Assembly: GCA_034406715.1 (NCBI GenBank)
Contig: CP137864.1
Location: 620,001 to 684,000, forward strand
Length of the DNA: 64,000 nt
From: Rhodotorula mucilaginosa
Lineage: Eukaryota > Basidiomycota > Microbotryomycetes > Sporidiobolales > Sporidiobolaceae
Direction: 5' to 3'
Positions within the stretch are counted from its first letter, which is position 1; every line of letters begins with the position of its first letter. Below, one piece after another: positions 46,347-59,495 of this stretch. The position numbers and the translations under genes were made by a program. The notes under the pieces are model-generated. The model was not told where the DNA came from. It made no database searches and was given only the letters and a program-made list of their open reading frames with translations.

Positions 46347-46780
46347 CCTCTGAACTTGAGTGATCGCAGAGTCGCGTGTGCATGTCCTCGCAGCGGTCTT
46401 CAGGTGGAGCAGCGGGAGACGTGTGCGCTTCAAGCAGCACGTGACGCGAAATCCGCGCCGCTTCCGCGTGCCACGTCGTCGTTCCGATGCCGAAAACCGG
46501 CGGCGTCATGTTGCTTGCAGATCACTTTGCAAGTGACTTTCACGATGCATATGGCGTGCACTCGATGACAAACTGCGCGATCGAGCCTGCTTGTCATGCC
46601 CGCAGATCTTGATCCTCCAAGGCAGCAGCTGCCCGCGCGGCCTTCGGTCCGATTTGCACAGCCTTTCATCGTCGGTCGGGTTTCTGATCCGGAAAGTCGA
46701 GCCCAGAAAGAGAAAAAGGCCGACTCTCCTCCCTCTCCTCTCCTCCCTTATACATAGCTCCCGATCGTACACAGCGCTGC
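46347..46780. promoter_or_regulatory. Divergent promoter between the TPK and SIS-domain genes
   Basis: About 430 bp between two start codons. No RNA element recognised; I looked for but did not see a THI-box (TPP riboswitch) layout. Confidence 0.45.
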
Positions 46781-48161
46781 ATGGCTCAGCAAGGCTACGA
46801 CTACCTCGTGCAGTCGGCGCGACCACAGATGCCCCGGCGCAGGCGATCTTCCGCTTCGACCGGCGATCGGCTGCAGCAGCAGCTCAGTTCGCTCTCGCTC
46901 CTCTCGCAACCGCCGCAGAGCCAGTCCGGCACTTCAGACGAGTCGACTCCGCCGTCCCTCATCTTTTCGTCCGGCTCGGTCTCGCCCGCGTCGTCCCTCA
47001 CGTCGTCGCCGTCGCTCGCCCCGAAGCGTTTCTCCCACTCGGCCGCGGGACCCGAACCGCTATCGCTCGAGATCCCGTTGCAGCCGAACAGCGTCGACCT
47101 GGCCAAATACGCCTCCGACATCATCCGCAACGAGGCGTACGCGCTCCTCGCCCTCGCGGCCCGATTGGCACCCGCCGCTTATCCGCTCCTCGACGATGAA
47201 GGCGCCCATGTGGTTCGGACCGATTCGAGCAGCAGCGTCGGGACCGAACCGAGCGACGACGGCAGCAGCGAAGAGTCGGAAGAGCTGTACGCCAAGAGCC
47301 CCGTCGATCCCGCGATCGAGGTCGAGGAGAGCCGGACCAACCACGCGTTCAGGAACGTTGTCACCCTCGTCCACTCCATGCCCCGCCACGGAAAGATCCT
47401 CATCTCTGGTATCGGCAAGAGCGGCATCGTCGCAAAGAAGATGGTCGCTACTTTCTGCTCCCTCGGTGAGTCCGAGTGGCCCTTGACGACCGCGATCCGA
47501 TCGGCAGACACGCTGACAAAGCGTGGGATCATGCAGGTATCCAAGCCGCTTTCCTGCATCCCGTCGAGGCACTGCACGGCGACCTCGGTCTCATCTGCTC
47601 CTGCTCTCCCGCCAGCCCGTGCGACACCGTCTTCCTGATCTCGCACTCGGGCGCGACGGCCGAGTTGATGCGCCTCCTCCCCATCGTGCGACCGCGTGTC
47701 CGCTCCCTCGTCGCCATTACACGCGATCCCGAGTCGGTCCTCGCGTCGTCCTGCCATGGATGGCTCGACGCTGGTACCGGGGTCAACCCCGCTGGGTTGC
47801 CGAAAGCGACGACGGACGAAGCCGACTCGGCGCTCCCCGCTCCGACGAGCAGCGTCGTCTCGGCGCTCGCGATCGGGGACGCACTCGCCCTGACACTCAG
47901 TCGGCTACGAACCGGCTGGGACGCCGACACGAAACGGAGGCGAGAAGAGTTCTACCACTGCCACCCGGGCGGTCAACTTGGAATCCAGGTGCGCACAATC
48001 TCTTTGGCTTCTTCCCCTTTCGAGCTCCCACAACTGACAACCAGCGATTGCGCCTGCTACAGCTCGGTCGCGAAGGCCGCGCGGTTGACGGTTCCGCTGC
48101 GGGCAAGATCCAGCCGTCGGTCCCGGTTCCGACAACGCTTCCTACCGCCCGAAGTGCTTGA
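46781..48161 (+). CDS. SIS-domain sugar-phosphate isomerase homologue (KpsF/GutQ-like)
   Basis: The start MAQQGYDYLVQSARPQMPRR at 46781 opens a Ser/Pro-rich, probably disordered N-terminus of about 100 residues. The SIS domain contains HGKILISGIGKSGIVAKKMV, then FLHPVEALHGDLGLI, DTVFLISHSGATAELMRLLP, RSLVAITRDPESVLASSCHG, SVVSALAIGDALALTLSRLR and EEFYHCHPGGQLG. The GIGKSG, HPxEALHGDLG, SxSGxTxE and HPGG-x-LG motifs in this order are those of bacterial arabinose-5-phosphate isomerases (KpsF, GutQ, KdsD), here without CBS domains. Introns lie near 47.47 and 48.0 kb. The tail ends VPTTLPTARSA, TGA at 48159-48161. Fungi make no Kdo, so the physiological substrate is unclear. Confidence 0.85.
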
Positions 48162-48708
48162 GAACGGCTCCCGCATTTCCTACGAAAACGAGCCTACCTG
48201 GCTTCCATGCGCCTATTATCCCTGAACCGCTCCTCGTATACCCTATGAGCCCGACGCAAGCTTAGAGCGTCTGGCCTGTACGCGAAGAAAAAAGCGGAAC
48301 CCGCCTGCGTTCCATCGGCCACCCCCATACTTGTCTATACTCGCACACCTGCCACACATCGATATCTTCGTTTCTCTCGCCGTTAACGTTCTGTGCGCTC
48401 TCTTCTCCCTGATTCCTCGAAAGTTTTTATACCCTGTTGTCGTCCTCTCCCCCTCCCTTTACATGTAACGCACCACTTATGTCCTCGTCCAAGCCGAGGA
48501 CCCCAGTCTTTTCTTGAGCTTTTCGACGCTGACACGGATGCGTATGACATGGTCCAAGGGCACAGATCGTGGATGCACGTGGATGGACGGTTGATTGGCA
48601 CGTGAAAGAGCACGCGAGTGGTGCACCGCCTCGTCTCCTTTGTCCACCACACCGGCGGTCCCGCTTGAACGCTCTAAGTACGCCGACAGGGGGATGCTAC
48701 ACTGAGCG
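48162..48708. other. Intergenic between the SIS gene and the second coiled-coil gene
   Basis: About 550 bp, with pyrimidine-rich stretches at 48.4-48.5 kb. No gene or RNA recognised. Confidence 0.45.
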
Positions 48709-50819
48709 ATGGTCTCGTCGGAGCGTACACGGATCCACCCGCGTCAGGACAAGCCCCTGAAAGGGGCCACCGTCCGCCTGAGAGACCGCCGTTCGTCGAG
48801 GGAGCGAGAGGGGCTCGAGGCAGAAGTCGACGCGCTACGCACGGAGCTCGCCGAAGAACGCGCGAGGACGCTCGAGCTCTCCAAGGGGGTATGTCGGATC
48901 GAAGGCGGGTCGGGCGCCGCGTTGGTGCGCGCACTACAGAAGGAACTCGCCGAGAAGGAGGAACAGGTCCGTCAAGGCTTTTGGGGCTCTCCGGTCTCGA
49001 CCGCTGGCCAAGGCTGATCCAGTTTCCTGCAACAGCTCAGGAGCAGCGATGCGCTACTGCAAACGGCGATCTACGAGAGGAACGAGCTCGCTGCGAGGGT
49101 GCCGGCGAAGGAGGCGGAGGAGCCCGTCAGCCTGCACTGCCGGCTGTACCGACTCCCAGCGTTAGCAAGCCGAGTCCGCCAGCAGTACCGACCCCGCGTA
49201 CGCCTTCGGAGCCGCCACACGATTCAGTCTACGCGTACCTGCTCGCCGAGCTTGGTACCGCCGAGAAACGCTCTCGCGACCTGGAATCCGACATACAGAA
49301 CCTCGAGCGTACACTTCAGGCGAAGGATGCGTTACTCGGTGGTGCGACCGCGCGGCTCAAACAGGTCGAGAAGACGGTCGTCGAGCTCAAGGAAGCTCTC
49401 CAGTCCGAGCGAGACATGGCTGACCGCAAGTTACGGCAAGCGCTTGCAAAGGCGGACCGGGAGGCAGAAACGAAGCGGAAGCGAGACGTCAAGGAGGCCT
49501 CTGAACCAGTAGCGAGGCTACGGACAGTACTCGATGAGGTGTACGAGGTAAGCCTCGTCTGGGGCCTCCCCCTCGCGTCTGCGCTGACGAGGCTGACGGC
49601 GGCGGACGAGCTCGCAGGAGCGCGATTCGCTTCTAACCCGGCTGCGCGTCGCAACTTTCCAGCTGGTGAGCTCGAGCGCCCTCTGCAAGCAGCTACCCAC
49701 CACTTAACGAGCGCGTACGGCTACAGGAGGAGCTCAAGCCTCGCATGGCGCCGCTCGGGGTCAAACCTCGCTCGGCGAAAGCGCATCTTCGCCACCGCGC
49801 GGTGGATGTGTTCAACTTTGGCGGCGTCGACAACGCCTCCAGGCCAAGGTCAGTACTCGGGCCAGCTCTTCCGTCCGTCCCCGTGTCGCTGACGCCTGTC
49901 GACGCGCTTTCGCAGGACGGCCTACTTTCCCAAAGCGACTGCTGTACTCGAGGGAAGCTCGCCTGCTCTTCCCGCATTGCAAGAGCTCAACACCGCGGCG
50001 TAGGTGGCCTGATTATTGCGAGATCGCCCTTTTTTTTACGCCCCAAGAACTGACTCGGAGCGTCCCGAGCCGGAAACAGCGCGGTCCTGGACCGGTACTA
50101 CGGCCTCTGCGACGTTTTCAACCTCTCCGAGACGGACATCGACAACCTCTTGCGCGACAAGAATGGATTCCGCCGCAGCATCGAAGTTAAAGTGTCGCCT
50201 GCGGGTTCCCTCGTCGATTTGCTCCGGTCTCTGAGGAAGAAGCAGAATCAGCCACACACCGCCCTCGAAGCGGCGTCGTGCAAGCTGGGCGAGTACCGAC
50301 GCAAGTACAGGAATGCACTGCTTAACCACCAATGGACCTTGAATGCCCATGTCCAGACGCTCAAGAGCCTGCGACTGTGCGAGGACACGGTGGAACGGCT
50401 CGCACAGGAGAAGGCCGACTTGTACGCGCGTTTGTCAGAGGCGGAGACGGCCAAGGCCAAGATGGAGGAGCAAGTCGGTGGTCTCGAACACGCTGGTATG
50501 TGGCTCGCCTTATCACCGCGTCATGCGAGCGCAGCGAGGACACCACTGACTTGGGAGTTTGAGCGCGCTTCAACCAGTCGAAGCAGCCTCGGGAGCGACT
50601 CTCGCGACTACGGCAATCAAGCTCACGACGCGCATGCACGACCTCGCCAAGGGTCATGTCGAGATCGTGCGGCAGCTGCGCGACGAGAACGGGTCGCTCC
50701 GGCGTGCGCTCGGTGAGTCTCCCCTTACGTAGTTTTCGAATTCTGGCGGAACGAGCTCGCGGTCTGATCGCGATCTCTCCTCGGTAGCTCTCGAAAGCTT
50801 GCATAGCATGCTCAAGTAG
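48709..50819 (+). CDS. Coiled-coil protein, function unknown
   Basis: The start MVSSERTRIHPRQDKPLKGA at 48709 leads into EREGLEAEVDALRTELAEER and further coiled-coil exons: AYLLAELGTAEKRSRDLESD, TARLKQVEKTVVELKEALQS, DRKLRQALAKADREAETKRK. A less helical central part follows (PRMAPLGVKPRSAKAHLRHR, AVDVFNFGGVDNA), then YGLCDVFNLSETDIDNLLRD and KNGFRRSIEVKVSPAGSLVD. A last coil includes ASCKLGEYRRKYRNALLNHQ and CEDTVERLAQEKADLYARLS. Final exons give HDLAKGHVEIVRQLRDENGS, then LALESLHSMLK and TAG at 50817-50819. A Pro-rich linker separates the first two coils. About eight introns. The central segment could be a small globular domain. I do not recognise the family. Confidence 0.7.
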
Positions 50820-51057
50820 GTGTATTGGTAGGGTCACGATAGCTTGAAATGCACTTTGTAGCTTGTCGCCGAGGGAGCGTGAAGTCAAGTTGTCGCGCGT
50901 AGCCTTCTCAAAGAGGGGAAACTGCTTCGGCATGGCAGCAAGGCTGTGAGCTGGAGAACGACTCGATTGGTATGTACATCTGATAGCGCTGCCACCCTCC
51001 ACTGGTTCCAGCTCCCCTCCCCTGCTCCTCCCGATCCGATATGGTAAACAGCTACCC

Positions 51058-51775
51058 TCACTTCTTCTGGCCCGTCTCGTCCACCCTCGGCGAGTCACCG
51101 ATGATCTTCTTGAGCTCGGGGTCGTCCTGCACGCCGTGGCGGTGCTGGACCGTGTCGTCTGTGAGGTACGCGTGGACGAGGAAGCCGATCGCGACCGTGA
51201 GGATGGTGCCGATGAAGGCCATCAAGGGGGTGCTGTGAGGATCAGGGCTCCAGCCGTTCAGTCTCTGGATTGTGCGGTCCACACACGGCTCCAAGAGACA
51301 AACGAGGGCAGAGCACTTAAGCGAACTCACACTTCGAGACCGATGTTCCTGAGGATAACATAGGATTCGCAGCGAGAAATGAATGAGCGCGGTCCGAACA
51401 GTGGGAAAGAGAGCTTGCCGGACTCACTTGCGCGCAAAAAAGGCAGTCGGCTGCAGAACACGTACATAGCAGAGGTGGTCAGTTCACGGCGCTGATCACC
51501 GAGGGCCGCCTCCGCGACTGCTCGCTCACCTTGGGAGGAGTCTTGGGAACCGTCGGGTGCGAGGTCGAGGTGACGGGCGATCCCGCATGTTCTGAAGTCC
51601 CCGCCGGCTGGTTCGCGTACGCGCGCTTCTGGGCAAGGGCGAACGCCGAGACGAACGCCGGACGAGTGGTGGGGCGGGAGGAGCTGAGGTTGAGGAAAGC
51701 GCGCTGCTGGCCTGCGAGGAGGGTCGGACGCTGAGCGACGAGGCGAGCGGTCGGTGCGATGGTACGGGCGAGCAT
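51058..51775 (-). CDS. Small single-TM protein, probably mitochondrial (153 aa), possibly MLRQ/B12D-like
   Basis: The minus-strand start at 51775 gives MLARTIAPTARLVAQRPTLL, a clear amphipathic Arg-rich presequence, followed by a Ser/Thr/Pro linker. Then comes KPTAFFARKNIGLEVTPLMA with one TM segment (FIGTILTVAIGFLVHAYL) and an intermembrane or matrix tail (DDTVQHRHGVQDDPELKKII, GDSPRVDETGQKK). Exons: 51530-51775, 51428-51450 (23 nt), 51331-51348 (18 nt), 51058-51232. They total 462 nt, 153 codons plus stop. The pattern of a presequence, a proline before the TM and one TM recalls NDUFA4/B12D-type accessory subunits, but this is an inference from layout. Divergent from the RRM gene. Confidence 0.78.
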
Positions 51776-52160
51776 ATCGAACGTTTCTCGTGTTCGGATC
51801 AGACGGTGGCGAGAGAGGAGAAAGAGAGCGAGAGTTGCGAGAGCGACGCAGAGCGGAGCATGACGCAACTCGGCCCGGGGCGAACAAGAAAAAGGGAGGG
51901 CTTAATCGTACAGGAGGTCTACCTTAAAGAGTGGCTGTATCTCGGCTGTAAAGTGCCCTATGCTCACCCCAGCCAGGGGATAAGGCCTTGCTCACCCGGT
52001 TTCCCTTCTCTTCACTCCAAGCTGCCCCCTGTCTTCGCGAGGAAACCTCCCCTGAGTCACACACGCGCCTCCGCGGAGAGCCGTCCTTGACCCAACTTTG
52101 TCCAGACCACCCACAGAGCACTACAGGACCGCCCGAGCCAACAGCCAGAGCGACGACGCG
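51776..52160. promoter_or_regulatory. Divergent promoter between a mitochondrial gene and an RRM gene
   Basis: About 385 bp between two start codons. No further feature recognised. Confidence 0.45.
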
Positions 52161-53875
52161 ATGCAGCACGGCGCGAACTACGGCAGGGGAGGAGCAGGAG
52201 GGAGTGGATCGAGGCGGGGCGGTCGCACCAGCCGAGGCGGCTCGACCGGCGCACTACGCACGAGCGCAGGGCACGGCGCGGCGAGGACACAGCCGTACGG
52301 GGTGAGCTCCGAGCGGGCCGGCATCCTTCGCCCGAACTGACGGGGGGACGAGGGCTGACGAACGATCTCGTCGCAAAACAGCGTCCGTCCGCCTCGACCT
52401 CGACCTCGACCAGCAACGCCAGCAACGGGAAGTGGCAGCACGACCTGTTTGGCCAAGATTCAGATCTCTACAACCCCTCCATCAACTTTTCCAGCTTCAG
52501 CAAGCGCGTGCCCGGCTGGGACGAAGTCTCGCCCAGTCTCCGCCCGTTCGGACCCAACACCCCCGCCGCTCAGGCCTTGATCGTGACCCCGACCGGCCAA
52601 GTCACGTCGTACAACCCGAATGCGCAGCTGGCGACGGCGCAGGTGCCGACCGGCCCCGCGATCGGGATCAAGGGTACCAACGCCGCCGCCGCGAACAGCG
52701 TCCGCAAGCAACAGCAGAGGGACCGTGCAGAACTCGTGCGGCAGCGCAAGGAGCTCGAGAAGCAACGGCAGGAAACAGTCAAGATCGCGAAGGAGGAGGA
52801 GCTCGGCTTCGTCGTCGAGGTCGCGGGTCTGGTGGCGGGCACGAGTGCCGAGGATGTGCAGGCGAGTCTCTTGGATGCTTGCTGTGCGCGCGTCGAACGC
52901 TTTTCAGCCAATGAGCTGACACTTTGTCCCCTCCCCACTCCAGACTGCGTTTGGGGCGTACGGCGAGATTCGTTTCTGCTTCATCGTCGACCCGAAAGCA
53001 AGCGACCTTGTCGCTCGCCTCACGTTTACTCGCCACGACGATGCTGCGGCGGCATGCTCCAAACTCGAGTACGTGGCACGGCACTTGGAGTGTGCTGGTT
53101 GAGCGTGAACTGACTCTTGCCGCGTGATCATCACAGCGGCGCGATTGCCGACGGACGACCGTTGCGCGTCAAGCAAGCGACCCGCACGCCGATGCCTCCT
53201 CCGCTCCCACCCATGCCCAAAGTAGCCTCATCTGCGTCGACACCTATGCTCGATCTGACCGGAAGCCCGACTCCGGTCGTCGTGGCGCAACCCGCTGTGG
53301 TGGCGCCCCCTGCGCCTCGGAGCAAGATGTACGCGGACAAGATCGAGGCAGCCCAGGCCCAGGCGTTTGTTGCCGTCGCCGCCCCAGTCGTTGCTTCCAT
53401 GGACATCGACATGATCGACGACCAGGTGACTGCTACGGCAGCGGCGGCGGCTCGTACCACTCGCGTCAACGGCGTCAACGGAGGCCGCCCCGGCGCCCCC
53501 GTTGTATACCTGCCCGGCGCGCAGCCGGTCAACCCTCTCGCTGCGCGACTCGGACCTTCACTCGTCTCGGGAGGCTCGACGCAGTCTGCGAACAACCGCT
53601 TCGACCGCCGCGGTGGGAACGGGGTCCCCGCGCACGCGCCGCGGCAACCGGCAGCGGCTGCTGCTGCCGCATCGCAAGCCGGCGCAAAGGCGTCGTTGAT
53701 GGCGCGCTTGGGAGTGACGACGGCTCCTGGACGGGGACAGAATGGTGCGGCGGCGGCGGGCGCGGGCGGACGGACGGCCGGTATGGGTCCAGCTGGAGGC
53801 TGGCAGCAACAAAGGGGTCCGAGGGCCGCGGGACAGAATGGAGGTGCCGCGGCTCTCCTCTCTAGGATAGGATAG
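52161..53875 (+). CDS. RRM-type RNA-binding protein with Ala-rich C-terminus
   Basis: The start at 52161 gives a Gly/Arg/Ser-rich N-terminus (HGANYGRGGAGGSGSRRGGR), then NPSINFSSFSKRVPGWDEVS and a charged helix (QQQRDRAELVRQRKELEKQR). An RRM-like domain follows: GFVVEVAGLVAGTSAEDVQ, then TAFGAYGEIRFCFIVDP, LVARLTFTRHDDAAAACSKL and GAIADGRPLRVKQATR, with helix and strand order and lengths as in ALY/Yra1-type RRMs. The long C-terminal region is rich in Ala, Pro, Gly and Asn and contains SLMARLGVTTAPGRGQ and, at the very end, ALLSRIG, followed by TAG at 53873-53875. An mRNA export or packaging role is possible but not shown. Introns lie near 52.3, 52.9 and 53.1 kb. Confidence 0.75.
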
Positions 53876-54441
53876 GTATCGCTTATTTGCTCGTATACTT
53901 TGGGATATGCAACTTTAGGAATAACGCATCGTACGCGTCTGTCCTTTACAAGCGATGATTTCTGATGAACAGCAAGATTCACGTGAAAGAACTCGAGGAC
54001 TTTGTGGTTTCATTCGCCTGCCTCAGGCGTGGCTTGGACAAGAGGCTGTATGCAGGAAGTCTTACGTGACATCGGAAGCTCTAGGAGGCTGCCATCTGTA
54101 GGGCCCAGAGTTCGGCCTTGCTTATCGATTCCGGCCGCCGCGAAGAGAAGGGCGACGTCGAGAGCAGCGACCGCGAGAAGGTGCGCGCAGCTTGCGAAGG
54201 CGTGTGGCGCTTCCGGTCGGTCGACCTTGACGTCGTCGTTCTCCGTGTCTCTCTCGTTCCTTTCGTCCCTTTCCTTCACACGCACTCTCCACACATCCGC
54301 ATCACCGACAAGGTCAGTCCCGCCTCTCCCCTCCCGTCCTCCGAGACCCTCTGCGGAAAAAGGCTGACATCTTGTTCCTTTTGTTCATCTCCCCGCTGCC
54401 TTCGACAATTGGTTCCCGACAGCTCGCAGCCCAATATTACC
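53876..54441. other. Intergenic between the RRM gene and the 121-aa gene
   Basis: About 565 bp. The left third is AT-richer (3' region of the RRM gene); the right part is pyrimidine-rich before the next start. No gene seen. Confidence 0.45.
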
Positions 54442-54872
54442 ATGTCTGCCTTTACACACACCCTCCGTCAGGCCGCCGTCGCCTCGACTCGGCGCTCAAC
54501 CCGGTTCGCGCAACCCATCGCTCGCCGCCAGGTCAGCGGCGCAGCTCAGCAGCCGCACCACGTCTCTCCTCACCATTGGGAGCCTCCTCACTACACGCTC
54601 AAGGTACGCGTCTCTCCTCGAGCATCTCTCATGCTCCAGTCACTGACGAGAAGACGCTGGGTATACAGGAACGGCTGCAGAAGTTTGCACCGGTCGAGAT
54701 CGCACCGCTCGTCGCCGCCGTCGCGACCGTCTCGGCCTTCGCGTTCGTCAACATCTACTGGGCCTTCCAGCGACCCGAAGGCGAACTCCGCTTGGTCCCC
54801 GGTCGCCTGAACAAGAAGCACCAGGAGGTCCCGCCCTGGGAGGACGAGCGTGCCCTCCAGGGCAAGTGGTGA
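54442..54872 (+). CDS. Small single-TM protein, probably mitochondrial (121 aa), possibly MLRQ/B12D-like
   Basis: The start MSAFTHTLRQAAVASTRRST at 54442 is an Arg/Ser/Ala-rich presequence with no acidic residue. It continues with FAQPIARRQVSGAAQQPHHV. After a 65-nt intron (54604-54668) comes KERLQKFAPVEIAPLVAAVA with one TM segment (VATVSAFAFVNIYWAF), and the tail RPEGELRLVPGRLNKKHQEV with PPWEDE. Exons total 366 nt, 121 codons plus stop. The short E-I/V-A/T-P-L-V/M-A motif before the TM also occurs in the 153-aa protein 2.7 kb upstream. The PPW near the end recalls NDUFA4 and B12D proteins. Family assignment is tentative. Confidence 0.8.
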
Positions 54873-55068
54873 CCTATCCTCACCCTTTCCTCCTTTCTTG
54901 TTCCCTGCATTTTCTTGAGTATCCTGTCGTAACCGCTATACATATCATTGCATACATCTGTGTTTCTCGAGCGAATCATTGTAAGCGAGAGAGGAAAGCA
55001 ACGAGCCATGAAGTCGCCACTCAACTGTCTAAATTATCCTTTGCGTCTATGTATGCGTCTACGATCAC

Positions 55069-56351
55069 TCACCATCCGGCCAACGGACCCGGTGGCCGCT
55101 TTTCCACCTCTTCTACTCGCTCCCCTAACCGCATGAGCTCGCGGCGCATCACCTTGGCCATCTCGCTCCTCATGCGCGCCAGCTCGCGCGGCTCCTCCTC
55201 GAGGTCGAGTTCGACCGACCGCTCGTGATCGGCTGGTCGCCATCCTTCGGGGAAGCGTTTATGATATTTGGCCAAGTGCGGCTCGACGGCCGAGTTGATC
55301 GGGTCGCCAAAGAGGATGGTCACATCCTTGTTCAGTCGTGGGGCGAAATTCGGCCAGACGCGCGGTTCGTCCATGACTTGTTCGAAGCCTGAAGCCTCAA
55401 GCGACTCAGAAACGAGCGCTGTAGAGTGGAGTATGTAGAAAAACGTACCCTTGATCCATACGGGGACGATCAGCGGTAACCGCTCGCACTCCATCAGCAT
55501 CCTGCTGATCCCCCATTTGAACCGCCGCAAGTTGTGCAAGTCCTCTTGCTTTATCCGCCCCTCTGGAAAGATATGCACCTGTGCGTGTAGCGGCATGAGT
55601 TCGGTTAAGCCATCGCCAGGCAACCCGCAACGCACCCAGTTTCCCTCTTCCAGCTTTTGAGTGGCGACATCGATCGCCTTCTGATAGATCCCCTTGCCTC
55701 GGAACGTCTCGATCACTTGCCCCTTGGTAAAGAACCACGAGTCGAGTTTGCCCTGCGCGTCCGACGAACGCAGCGAGTAAGGAAGCAGTTTTGCCGGAGG
55801 ATTTGCAGATCGCTTCGCCTCCGAGGCAACGGAGGGACGCACATTGAACATCATGTCGGACGCGCCGAGCGTCCACCGCAATGTCTTGGGGTTGAGAAAG
55901 TTCCGGAGCGGTAAGGATCCCCACATGAACGGCTCGTCGACGCTGCCAAGGGGCCATCCCATGATCCCGCAGAAGGAGATATCAGCGCTGGAGTCGTGCA
56001 CGCCCAGCGGAGCCATTCGATGAGCAGCGAGACATACACCGAGACATGATTTGCCACTGTGGGACCCGCCTCAGTCAGTATAGAGGCTTCTCGAGGGCGC
56101 GTCGGAGCTGTGTACGCACATGTCAAAACTCCTCGGTCACTCTCGAGGTGCTGCAGGAAGGCGGGCAGCCCCTCGACCCGGACGTTGCGGCAGCCGTAGC
56201 GCAGGAAGAGCTTGGAGAAAGCTCCGACCGCGAACGGCACCGAGCCCATCGGCTGCCGATACGTGCGTGGGACGGCACGACGAAGGAAGCAAACGAGATT
56301 TTCGGATTTTGCGAGGCGGTGCAAGGCGTGGGCTGCCCGGCTTACACACAT
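55069..56351 (-). CDS. TAZ1: Tafazzin-like cardiolipin transacylase
   Basis: Remodels acyl chains of cardiolipin in mitochondrial membranes. The minus-strand start at 56351 gives MCVSRAAHALHRLAKSENLV, then GSVPFAVGAFSKLFLRYGCR. A split acyltransferase motif I joins as VANHVSVVDEPFMWGSLPLR (H-x4-D). Then come RWTLGASDMMF, GQVIETFRGKGIYQKAIDVA, and motif III WVHIFPEGRIKQEDLHNLRR (FPEGR), followed by FKWGISRMLMECERLPLIVP. The C-terminal part has FAPRLNKDVTILFGDPINSA and ends GPLAGW, TGA at 55069-55071. Introns lie at about 55.4, 55.6, 55.95 and 56.1 kb. Motif content and order are those of tafazzins rather than LPAATs. A later in-frame Met (MGSVPF, about 56.24 kb) is an alternative start. Confidence 0.92.
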
Positions 56352-56532
56352 ATGCGGCTTAGAGTTTCGAATGCGGATGCTGATGCGATATGAATACAAC
56401 TCGAGCGCAGTCTCGCGAGGCCCTTCCGGAGCGAGACCGACGCCACAAGCCCGACTACGACCCTCTCCTCTCCTTCCATGGAAAGGGGAACCCCAAACTC
56501 GTCTATATCATGCAGACGCCTGTGCGGACAAC

Positions 56533-59085
<2,553 letters not shown>

Positions 59086-59495
59086 AGCGTCCCTCGTTCC
59101 CTGCACGTGGCTGTAGCGAAAAGTCGACCGAGGCGAAATGAGGCGGTGAACAAGTCGACCGAGTCTGGCTCAACGCGAGCAGCAAAGGTGCGCGTAAAGG
59201 GCGGGCGGCACAGTACTCGTGCAGGGAGAACTGTCAGAGCAAGCCTGGGCGTTCTGGAGAAGGAGCGAGAAGGGGGAGGGAACCAAGGTGCATCGCCCCG
59301 AGCTCGCGCAGAGACGAGCGAGTGGGGGTAGGCTTTCTGCTCTGCCAAGCCAGCAGATACGGTACAGGGACGCGCAGTCATGTATCCTGAAATGGCCATT
59401 GCGTGTTCCTACAACAAGTCCTTAGGCTGTTGCCGCGAGAGCGACCGGGAAGAGGCAAACTTCGGAAAACAAACCTTGCGCTTTCGTCGCCGCGC
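59086..59495. other. Intergenic: CTP synthase 5' region and SEC5 3' region
   Basis: About 410 bp. The minus strand is open upstream of the CTP synthase ATG but has no family similarity, so I read it as promoter and leader. No gene seen. Confidence 0.5.

Noticed and set aside
46347-46780. Possible TPP riboswitch near the thiamine pyrophosphokinase gene
   Set aside because: No CUGAGA-type core and matching helices were found by eye in the promoter or the first introns.
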